Of a stretch of 64,000 nucleotides of DNA, positions 44,101 through 53,531 are shown piece after piece; position 1 is the first letter of the stretch, and every line of letters starts with the position of its first letter. The stretch is from Tillandsia leiboldiana (taxonomy: Eukaryota > Streptophyta > Magnoliopsida > Poales > Bromeliaceae): assembly GCA_029204045.2 (NCBI GenBank), contig JAQNDB010000528.1, forward strand, positions 1 to 64,000. The letters run 5' to 3'. A program made the translations under genes and the position numbers. Below the pieces are notes generated by a model. The model worked only from the letters and a program-made list of their open reading frames with translations, had not been told where the DNA came from and made no database searches.

Positions 44101-45131
44101 GTTGCCACACGCGCACCCGCGGTTTGGCCACCGCAAAGGGTGTGCTTTTCCGGAAAAGTGGTCTATGACCCGTGTATACCCACGAGGTGACGTAGTGGGG
44201 CCCCTTATTAGTGGTGGGGTTGAGGCGCCGAGGTGCGAGCAGTGCGACCCGTCGGTTTAGTTGTCCGGCGTGGTCGGGTTTCTGCAGGTACGGTGCGGGT
44301 CGTCGGTTTAGCTGTCCGACGCGCCCGGGTATTACAGGACGCAGGTGTACAGGTTGCCTTTCCTCCTTGGGAGGGTGGTTGCTCCAGTTGTCTTCACGGT
44401 TTGTTTTACTATATTCTCATGCTTTACTATTTCTGCGTCACTGACCTCCCACTTCGTGACAGGGTCCAGACGGGGAGAGAGGTAGGCGGTGGTGAGGACG
44501 GGACAGGAGCAGCTGGGTCGCTGGGGACCCTGGACTGTGTTTATTCTTTTATTCTCGCTTTTCATTACCTTGTAGTTATGTGAGTGGTTCGCGATACCCT
44601 CGTGGGGTCGGCATGGATGTCGGTACGGGCTACATTTAGTGCCCCTGGTGGAATATTTTTATCTTTTATTTCTATCGGCCATTTAAAAATCAAAAAGGCA
44701 GAAGCCAAAGAAAAGATTGCGAAAACCGTTTTTAAAAATCTAAGTGTCGTGTGGGCACCGCTTTCGAACCTTGTGGATTTATGCTAATTTCGAAACTAGC
44801 TTTCAAAACGTAAGCGCCGGGTAGGCGCTCTTTCAAAACCGTGGATTTATCCTTTCCAAATTGACCGGCCATAGGTTCTTCTGTTATTAGTTTAGAATGC
44901 TGGTTAATTGTTGTGATTGATTGGCTGTGTATGTTGGAGCATGTACTGAACGCTACGCCGTGCACATACAGGGGAGACTCCGTCCGTTTGCAGAGTGATC
45001 CTGTATGTGTGGCGGGTCTGGGCACGTGCCGGGGAAGAGGGGTTCTCTTTTAAACAAAAAAAAAAAATTCACACGTCAAACATTCGACTTTTATGAATCG
45101 TTTCCGCTAAAACAAACCCCGGGGCGTGACA
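41106..45131 (+). repeat. TG 5' LTR (4026 bp)
   Basis: Ends CCCCGGGGCGTGACA. Modules: TTGGCC cruciform and CTTTTCCGGAAAAG palindrome 44111-44158, GTCAC/GTGAC pair 44437-44460, GNGTR hairpins 44744-44758 and 44813-44829, U5 hairpin 44963-45009. The middle (about 42000-43260) is GC-rich with CCGGCC motifs and several splice-donor-like AGGTGAG/AGGTAAT sites. Open frames there occur on both strands and look non-genic. Confidence 0.92.
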
Positions 45132-45138
45132 GATTAAA

Positions 45139-45149
45139 TGGTATCAGAG
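45139..45149 (+). other. TG primer-binding site (initiator Met tRNA)
   Basis: TGGTATCAGAG seven bases after the LTR end with leader GATTAAA, identical in layout to G4. Confidence 0.93.
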
Positions 45150-45505
45150 AGGTTCTTTCAATCACAACAGTTAGTGCCGACATCCGTGGACAACCCTCAC
45201 GTGCCTACATACAAATGAAATGGGTAGGGCATAGGACGTTAGAACGTGAGTGACCGAGGGGGGAGTGTGGAGTCCTTTCTTTCACCTTATGGTTGTTGTT
45301 AGTAGGGTGGTCTAGGGTTGACTCTGGTGGCGTGTGACGGACATGGTCCGTACTAGATCATCGGCCGGGGACGCAGAGTCAGAGTCCGAGTCCTTTCTCT
45401 CGCTAAGTTATTCGATGTGCCGTTGCTTATTAGCAAAGACTAAAGCCGACCTTCCTTGTGTACATTCAGATAGAGGGCCGACTCAGCAAGTAACCGACGA
45501 CGGAA

Positions 45506-46465
45506 ATGGACATCGCCGACGAAGCCAACCGCCTGCTCCGCAACCAGCTGCGCGACGTGGCTGGGCAACTGCTGACTCTCGCGGAGCGCCTGAGCATGCT
45601 GACACAGGAACTCGAGGGCGTCGACCGATTCCGGGGCGGCAGCAGAGGCGTTGCCCCTCCCGGGATGCCGCCGACGGGCCCTCCCGCCGTCCAGGAGGCT
45701 ACTAACCTGACCGTGCACACCAACGTAGAGCGCGCCCGGCAGGAATACTCTCGCCCCGAGTCGGCCGGGGACCCCCATCGGAGGGGCCGGGCGAGCAAAC
45801 GCCCGAGAGCCGGGCAGAACCTCGGGCAGACGACGGAGGAGAGACCTAAGCCACCGAAACCGTGCGTCATATGCGGCAATGCACACCTCATAACGAGCTG
45901 CCCGTGGCGGGACGGACACTGTTTCCGATGTGGCAGGCCGGGCCACACGCGCTATGAGTGCCCTCTGAAGCCGTCTGTCAGTAGACCCCCGGCGCCGCGA
46001 CATGTCGAGCCTAAGGGAACCGCTGCCTCCACCCCTCAAGGGGGCACCGATCCAGAGAGCCGACCCAACCCACGCCCGACGCAAGCACCGGAGGACGAAC
46101 GAGGGCTTAAGGGGAGCGCGCACGTGCAACCGGGATCCTGCGTCATCTGCAAGGGCGCGCACCCAGTGACGGAATGCACTTGGAGGTACCACTATTGTAA
46201 CCGGTGCGGCTTGCCAGATCACAATTACTTCTCCTGCCCCCAAGGGCCCACCCCCGCCTCCGCCGCCGTGCCACCACCGCCAAGAGGAACAGAGAGCGCG
46301 GCGGCCCCCGTGCAGACAAAGAACTCGCCCGACGACCAACGATGCGCGGACTCTTTAGACAGCAAACCCCCACCCCAACACGCGGTGCGACGCTGGCCCA
46401 AGGATTGTGGGCGGACTCCCCCGGCCGCCCCGGCAGACGACGCGTCGTCCCGAAATAGGGAATGA
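45506..46465 (+). CDS. gag: TG Gag-like protein with doubled zinc-knuckle module, no capsid
   Basis: Intact 319-codon frame. Residues 5-40 form an amphipathic helix (NQLRDVAGQLLTLAERL). A basic/proline linker follows, then the first compound zinc module (CVICGNAHLITSC and CFRCGRPGHTRYEC, about 116-145). After a Pro/Glu/Thr-rich linker comes the second (CVICKGAHPVTEC and CNRCGLPDHNYFSC, about 212-244), and a low-complexity tail. Each module pairs CX2CX3HX4C with CX2CX4HX4C. No capsid domain, protease or RT. Close in layout to G1 gag. Likely binds nucleic acid. Upstream AUGs (for example at 45138 and 45334, the latter opening an overlapping 123-codon frame) may limit translation. The start at 45506 is supported by alignment with G1. 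Confidence 0.85.
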   Translation: MDIADEANRLLRNQLRDVAGQLLTLAERLSMLTQELEGVDRFRGGSRGVAPPGMPPTGPPAVQEATNLTVHTNVERARQEYSRPESAGDPHRRGRASKRPRAGQNLGQTTEERPKPPKPCVICGNAHLITSCPWRDGHCFRCGRPGHTRYECPLKPSVSRPPAPRHVEPKGTAASTPQGGTDPESRPNPRPTQAPEDERGLKGSAHVQPGSCVICKGAHPVTECTWRYHYCNRCGLPDHNYFSCPQGPTPASAAVPPPPRGTESAAAPVQTKNSPDDQRCADSLDSKPPPQHAVRRWPKDCGRTPPAAPADDASSRNRE

Positions 46466-47626
46466 CAGGTACTTATTTCATTTTATTTTCTATTCTTTTT
46501 CCTTTTTGCCCTCCCTTCCCTTGTCTACATAGAAGCACCGTTTGGGCCGGAGCAACCCGACCCTACCAGACCCTTGCGAGCCCTCCTGCCTTTAGCTCTA
46601 CCTTTCGTTTCGTCGACCGTTCCGGACTAGTGTGCTTACGGGCGAGGAAGCAAATCTAACCTTAGCGATTTGCATACCGGTGCGTGAATTGCATAGTCTC
46701 CGATGCACGAAATTCTGCCTTCCCGATCCGATACCTGGGTATTTGGTTAGGAACGAGCCCTAGGGTGACTTGCGTTCACGAGAGAGCGCAGGGTATTGGC
46801 ATAGTGGTTTGGAGCCCAGGTGTGTTCCACACAGTTGAGCCTCGTTGTTCCGGTTATTAGTCGTACGCACTCTGATTTTTGGGATCGTTGTTAGTGCAGG
46901 GTTAGCCGCGGCCAGGGTTTCGGCTGTGGGCTTGATGTTTCAATGGAGCCAGAGTGCTCGGATCAGTTACGGTGGTTAGGGGTTAAATCACTGTTCTCTT
47001 CGTAATCGTCCAGCTGATGGCACAGCAGTAGATGACTGCTATTGTTGCACTAGCCTCACAGTTTGCTTAGAGGTTGAACAAGTTGCTGACCCTTCGGTGT
47101 CCCCGTGTCTTAATTCGTTGGCCTATGGGCCCGATGGTAACCTTGTTTTGGGACGGATGCAAATTGACCCCACCTTTTGCACAGGTTTGTGAATCGACGT
47201 GGACTCGCCTAAGTGTTAGTCATGGCGATGTTTGTGACCACGAGGCGGTAGTAATCCTCGACAAAGGTTATGTTTTGGCACTGAGATTGTGTTGGGAAGT
47301 ATGTGATATACCTTCCGGTAGGAGTTGCGTCCCCAACTTGTTGTTGGCGACAACCCTTTGGTATTCCGCTGTTCTTTTGGTAAGCACGTTGGCTGCAGGC
47401 AACAGACGGTCGAAAGAACCGAAGAAATACTCTGCCCTATAATGAGGAGTACCAGATTGGGTCTAAATTAGTAGCCTTAGAGTTGTAGATACCTTGCGAC
47501 TGACTTGTAGCCCTCGATTAAACTTTTTGAGTATTTTCATAGAGTATGACTTCAGGCTGTAAGCTCCGGGAATGAAACTTTTTTAAGTTGTAAGTTTCGG
47601 GGACGAAACTTCTTTTAAGTTGTAAG
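46466..47626 (+). other. TG interior 3' of gag, no recognised domain
   Basis: Starts with ACAG/GTACTTATTT and a 64-nt pyrimidine-rich run ending TACATAG (46469-46532). Beyond it I find no RT, integrase or protease motif. One frame of 122 codons (47074-47442) has no recognisable feature and is probably chance. Near the end, two related units occur in tandem (about 47561-47591 and 47592-47625); the second holds the perfect GGGA-loop hairpin next to the LTR. Confidence 0.7.
47592..47611 (+). other. TG pre-LTR hairpin with GGGA loop
   Basis: Arm AAGTTTCG, loop GGGA, arm CGAAACTT, sixteen bases before the 3' LTR. The same hairpin abuts the pol stop in G1, G5 and G6. TG has no pol, so the sequence cannot be kept there for coding reasons. 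Confidence 0.75.
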
Positions 47627-50600
47627 TGAAGTAATAACTCAAAATATTTTATTTTAATAAATAGTCTAAAAGTGAATTTTTGACCTGGTTTTTGAATTCA
47701 GAAGACCTATGTTGACTTATTTAGTCAATTGCCAGTGTGCGAGTTGCACGTTTTACGAGACAAAAGGCTACTTTCCAATCCGGACGTGATCATGGAAATC
47801 CGAATTGACCGTTGCGATCGTCTCATCGAACTGAGCGAGATTAATATTCAGCACTTTCGATCCGACGGTCGGATCTTCCAGAAATCGAGGAAGAAGCGAG
47901 CAAATAACCACGAACAGTGTAACAGTGCTCGGTGCACAGTATAAATTAAGTTGTTACTGTAGGTGAACAGTAACCCTAGTTTTCGGAACCCCGACGGATC
48001 TAACGCTGACTAATTCGCTGTCTGGAAACCGATCATAGCACTTCAGGTAGTCGTTTCGAACGGTTTCGGCGTTCTGGACGCAATGGCGCTGACGGAATCT
48101 CCGTTTGACGACCCTAGAGTATCGAAAAGCGCGAAAACTATTTTCCGGAACAGTATTTTATGGACCGAGATTTTATCCGGACAGTTTCTCGAAAATCAGA
48201 AATCGCTACCTGATGGTTTTTGTCGAGCCGGACGCCGTGACGCAGTCCATTTTCCGTTTCGACGACCGGATCGCCTCGAAGAGCGTGAAACAAGGCGAAA
48301 AAGGTGACAATTGCACATGAAACCCTACATAACCCGCCTCGTTTTGCGTACCACTCCCTTATGAGGGACCTAAGAGTAAAAGGAAGATGCTGTGAGGGAC
48401 TGGGCTGTAGATATGTAGAGATGAGGGGCTAAAATGCAAGATGACCAACCCTATACATATATACATGCACCTACGACTAGGGTTCCACAAGCCCTAGACC
48501 CTGAGCTCAGCCCCAGCCGCACCTCAACAGATCCCTCTCCTCTGGCGCTTCCCTCGGACTACCCCACACCGGCCGCCGCTCCCCTTGCCGGAAAAGCAAG
48601 ATCAAGAAGAGCTTGACCTCGGAATTGGAGAGGAAGGTGTGGGGAGGGATTCAAGTTGACAAATTCCCTTCTGAAGAGTCCCTCGTGGTGCTGCAACCGA
48701 GCTGGGTTGGATCCGACGCCGACCGCCGCCGTGCGCCGCCGCGGGACAACACCCTCTTCCACGATTTTCCGGCGAAGGTGAGTTCTTGGGACTTTTATTT
48801 TAGTCTAGGGTTTTGGGCATGGCCATTGTGTTGCTGACGTCGAGGAGGTCGTCCTGTTGCAGGACGAGCCGAGGCCGCCGTCCCGACCGCCGGCGGGAGC
48901 CATCCTCGCCGGATTATCGTTTTTCTTGACCGATCGCAGGCGCGGGCTTCACCCGGCCGTTAAACACAAGATCAGCACCGTTGATCCTTGTCCCCTAGTC
49001 GACTGAAAGCTTCCTCCAAGATCTGGGGTTGATCAGACAAGGATCCATCCCGCACGGCCGAGCCCTAGAAACGGGTGAATTAATTCGTCGCCGGAATTCC
49101 TCCGTCCGGCGCCGCCGCGGCCTCCCGGCGCCGCCGCGGCCTCCCGGCGCCGGCCACCACTGCACCGAGCGTCGGGGTGTTGGGACAGACCTTTTGGTCC
49201 GGGTAGCACCTGCCCGGAGCCGCCGCGCCGGAAACCACCATTAACAACCTTGAAGCTCCTCCGAGCTTCGCCGGCGCTGCCTTGCCGACGCTCCCGGACA
49301 TCGGAGAACCGCCCAGGTGAGCTTCCTTGGTCCCTAGGAGCCTCCCCATCACCTTGCATGCAGGGTTTAACGTAGGGCTTCTACCCCCTGCAGCTGCACC
49401 CGAGACTGCATTCGAGCCCACCTCCGGCCATCTCCGGCGGCCTGGGCTCCGGCCACCCGTACAGGTAATACCTAGAGGCCCTTTGTATGCTTCCCATTTT
49501 TTGGTTTTAGGCCTAGAGCATCCCTGTAACCCGGTTCCCAATGCTGCACCCGAGCCACCCATCTCGGGTTTGCCCCCGGCCGCCGCCGCCCCCGGCCACC
49601 GGCGCCTGACCGGGCCTGAACCAGACACCTTCAGGGACCTCCATTGATCTGGTGCTCCACTTTGTGGCAGGTCTGAACCTGTGCTGCTCAAGGTGAACCC
49701 AAGCCGAGCCTTGGCTTGCGTTATTGGTGCGTCACCTAGCTCCGGCCACCTCCTCCGGCCGATCTCAGGCAAGCCTCAGGTGAGCCCTCGACCCTAACTA
49801 GTCTCCTGAATATGATGCTCCAATTATGGTTCGATTTGATCAAGTATAAGTTAAGATATTACATAGTTGTATTTGAGCCAGGGATGTGTTATGGGCCAAC
49901 TCCGATTTCGGGGTCCGTGTCAGTCCAAACTGGTGAGCACGGGCTCCGTCTTGACGTAATGATCACGCTGAAACTTACGGCGCCAATTTTGGACGCCCGG
50001 ATTGCAAGAACGAGTCGAAACGGATAATAAAATAGGATAATAATGCGAATTAAAATGTACTACGGACCTAATTGCAAATTTGACACACAGGCTGACTTTA
50101 GACAGTGTTTTCACACCACTAGACACTTTGTTAGAGTCCCGTGGACTCTCGCTAATCGGAAATCGGATTTGTATTCAATAAATCGACGACATTGCTCCTT
50201 ATTAGCATCGCATTACTGTTGTGTCATCGGGATGGGTTTGTGTGAGTCTATTACTGATTTGAGCCCCTTGTTCAGGGTCCAGTTGTTCAGCACCAGCCTC
50301 CCGGCAGTCTAGCGGGAGTTCGGGATCGGCCTACATTCAGGTGGGTTGTGTTTACTTTATTCCTAGCCTCTAAATTCTATCATGTTGGACGGGGTCTATC
50401 CTAAGTGTACTGGGGTTGAATAATGATGGGCGATAGCTTATGCATGTTAGTGGGATCGCTATAGTGATTAGCATCAGTTACCGACGGTGATTCTCTTTTA
50501 ACCCTTATATGTCAGCGGGCCACCTTCGAGTGCGCGCAACATTACCTTGTTTTCGATTATGCACTTTACTTCATTTTCCTCATTACTCTTGTTATTTATA

Positions 50601-51674
50601 TTATGATGCTGACATGATGGTAGTTACGGTTACTTGGCTCGAGGTTGCCACACGCGCACCCGCGGTTTGGCCACCGCAAAGGGTGTGCTTTTCCGGAAAA
50701 GTGGTCTATGACCCGTGTATACCCACGAGGTGACGTAGTGGGGCCCCTTATTAGTGGTGGGGTTGAGGCGCCGAGGTGCGAGCAGTGCGACCCGTCGGTT
50801 TAGTTGTCCGGCGTGGTCGGGTTTCTGCAGGTACGGTGCGGGTCGTCGGTTTAGCTGTCCGACGCGCCCGGGTATTACAGGACGCAGGTGTACAGGTTGC
50901 CTTTCCTCCTTGGGAGGGTGGTTGCTCCAGTTGTCTTCACGGTTTGTTTTACTATATTCTCATGCTTTACTATTTCTGCGTCACTGACCTCCCACTTCGT
51001 GACAGGGTCCAGACGGGGAGAGAGGTAGGCGGTGGTGAGGACGGGACAGGAGCAGCTGGGTCGCTGGGGACCCTGGACTGTGTTTATTCTTTTATTCTCG
51101 CTTTTCATTACCTTGTAGTTATGTGAGTGGTTCGCGATACCCTCGTGGGGTCGGCATGGATGTCGGTACGGGCTACATTTAGTGCCCCTGGTGGAATATT
51201 TTTATCTTTTATTTCTATCGGCCATTTAAAAATCAAAAAGGCAGAAGCCAAAGAAAAGATTGCGAAAACCGTTTTTAAAAATCTAAGTGTCGTGTGGGCA
51301 CCGCTTTCGAACCTTGTGGATTTATGCTAATTTCGAAACTAGCTTTCAAAACGTAAGCGCCGGGTAGGCGCTCTTTCAAAACCGTGGATTTATCCTTTCC
51401 AAATTGACCGGCCATAGGTTCTTCTGTTATTAGTTTAGAATGCTGGTTAATTGTTGTGATTGATTGGCTGTGTATGTTGGAGCATGTACTGAACGCTACG
51501 CCGTGCACATACAGGGGAGACTCCGTCCGTTTGCAGAGTGATCCTGTATGTGTGGCGGGTCTGGGCACGTGCCGGGGAAGAGGGGTTCTCTTTTAAACAA
51601 AAAAAAAAAATTCACACGTCAAACATTCGACTTTTATGAATCGTTTCCGCTAAAACAAACCCCGGGGCGTGACA
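47627..51674 (+). repeat. TG 3' LTR (4048 bp)
   Basis: Starts TGAAGTAATAAC, ends GGGGCGTGACA, followed by CATCA. Same modules as the 5' LTR at an offset of +6524 before, and +6543 after, a 19-bp tandem duplication near 49118-49150 (CGCCGCGGCCTCCCGGCGC repeated). Confidence 0.93.
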
Positions 51675-51679
51675 CATCA

Positions 51680-51875
51680 AGTCAAAGGAGTTCACTCAAC
51701 CCACCAAAGGTCCGAGCCACAACATCAATCATTCAAGTGGATCACTGCGAGGCAAAGACCTAAGGTGGATCAACAGTCAAAGCGGACAACCCCCGGCCAC
51801 AACGAATCAAGACAACCCAAAATCCAGCGATTTTGGATTCGGAAAGGTGATATCTTTCCTTGTCTTAAGTTCTAA
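51680..51875 (+). CDS. gag: C3 gag, C-terminal part
   Basis: Resumes the C3 gag frame after TG and ends at TAA 51873-51875. The tail FWIRKGDIFPCLKF aligns with VWVRKGEIFPCLVTN of C2, where protease (WYLDSGCS) follows about sixteen residues later. In C3 the frame stops at that point, so pol is removed exactly at the gag/protease boundary. Confidence 0.9.
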
Positions 51876-53531
51876 ATAGCTTATGACTGTATGTAATGCT
51901 TTGATTAGTTTTCCTTTCATATTTTTCTTAATCTTTGCATTACATGTTTTTCAATGCTCTTCGTTTTTATACTTTGTTTTTGAACAAAAGGGTTTTTAAT
52001 AATCAAGTGCATTGAATGAAAAGGGTTTTCACTTTCAATCACTCCAATTTAACTTTATATGGATTATCAACTTTACTCCATAATCATAATCTTGAAGATA
52101 CTTCATTATAGGAGTTTTTGATATTATAAGCATCAAATTTTAGAAATCATGTGTGATCTTTAGATGCTTAATCTATCTCGGTTGTGTGAATTCATTGTGA
52201 TAAACGTGAGACAACCGATAGACTAAAATTTGGGATATAATTCTTTCACGTAAGAGATTGCATTCTTACAAGGGTATTGAAATGATTTGCAAAAAGATGT
52301 GGAAAGAGTTACATCCGAAAGGAGTGTGAAAACTACCACCACATGTTGGAAAGAGCTGCCACCCCGGTCGTCCGGTTTGTGTGTGAAGCTACCACATGTT
52401 ATGGATGCTTGATAATATTTTATGAGAAAATCTTTAGTTGAAGCATTTGGAGATTTATATGCAAAGCTCTTATTTTTTGAATAATCTCCTGGTTGGTATA
52501 AGGTGGGATAGTTGAAAGATGCTCAAAAAGCCTCCCTTAGGTATTTTAGTGCTTATCTCAAATTTGAAAGGGTAAGAAATCAAATTGATGTCATTTGGAA
52601 ATCTCTGTAAGTCATCTTTGTAAATCCGTTACATCTTGATAGACTTTGGATCTCAAGATTATTTTTGATGACTTGTGTTTGATGAATATAACATGAAAAA
52701 CGGTTTATAATGTTTTACCTTTATTTTTCATGATTTTGGAGTAAATCTTTTTAATTTTGTGAAATTAATTGGATTGAATGACATCTGTGTGAATTCACTG
52801 TTTAAAGCACTTAAATTGATTTCTTGATGGAATACAAATCGATATTTGAAAAGATTCTAAAATTTGGATTTGTTTCAAGGAATTATTTATTTTTTGCCTT
52901 CTGGTACCGGTATGCAATCTGCATTTTTGTTATATACCAGAACTGAGCTTTTATCTCTCTTTCTCTATGAACTAATATTGTTAGTGATTTCCTTTTGTCT
53001 AGTATGTTCACTGTTTGACAATTTGTGACAAAAAGGGGGAGAAGAGAAATGACGGAGATGAGATCATCAAGAGAGGACAAACGAATCGAAAATTGAAAAA
53101 TGGGGGAGAACGGAAAATGATGATCGTACCACAAAGGGGGAGAATATAGATGCTCAAGAACATGGAGAACATGTTAGAGATGCTCAAGATAGGGGGAGAC
53201 AAAGAAAAAATTGAAAGAGCAGAAAAACAAAAGAACCAAAAGGAAGACGGATCAAATGTAGGATTTTAATTTCTAACAACTAACGTTTGATTTTGTTTGG
53301 AGTTTTGTTTTTGCAGGAATTACATCACTTTAAGACTCCAAGTCCTAAGTCATAGAGTATGTTCTAGGACTGTTTGGTTCTAATGTAATTTTGTATTTAT
53401 TGGATCTTTCACGCAAAGAAAATCAATGTTTTGGTGATGACATTGAATTTCGATTTTTTGGTTTAAGATGAGTGACTTGAGCGCTTTTATGTATTTTTGG
53501 GTTTTGTCACGAAATTGCCAAAGGGGGAGAT
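51876..53531 (+). other. C3 non-coding 3' region with five polypurine tracts
   Basis: No ORF of note. It includes the block shared with C1/C2 (GATGTGGAAAGAGTTACATC, CTACCAC motifs, GGTTGGTATAAGGTGGGA; about 52295-52540). GGGGGAGA-type tracts lie at about 53031-53044, 53096-53110, 53131-53144, 53190-53205 and 53520-53531, the last touching the LTR. There is no ATCCGGAT cluster here, in line with loss of the third ORF and its leader. Confidence 0.8.

Larger units (their letters stand above)
41106..51674 (+). mobile_element. TG: terminal-repeat element with only a Gag-like ORF (gypsy-related)
   Basis: 10.57 kb: LTRs 41106-45131 and 47627-51674 (about 4.03 kb each) around a 2.5-kb interior with primer site, one 319-codon zinc-knuckle ORF and no pol. 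The LTRs are nearly identical; I find two substitutions (about 41608/48139 and 41699/48222), a 19-bp tandem duplication in the 3' LTR and a three-base loss at the 5' end. It shares LTR modules, primer-site spacing and pre-LTR hairpin with G1, G4 and G6, which ties it to Ty3/gypsy. It fits the TR-GAG class described in plants. Confidence 0.92.

Noticed and set aside
45334..45705. Alternative 123-codon start frame (MVRTRSSAGD) for the TG protein
   Set aside because: It overlaps the zinc-knuckle ORF in another frame and loses similarity to G1 gag, which supports the start at 45506; kept only as a possible upstream ORF.
45440..46339. Minus-strand frame of 299 codons opposite TG gag
   Set aside because: Antisense to the zinc-knuckle ORF, which has clear CCHC motifs; the antisense frame is a codon-usage shadow.
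47074..47442. 122-codon frame in the TG interior as a pol remnant
   Set aside because: No RT, protease or integrase motif could be recognised; treated as chance.
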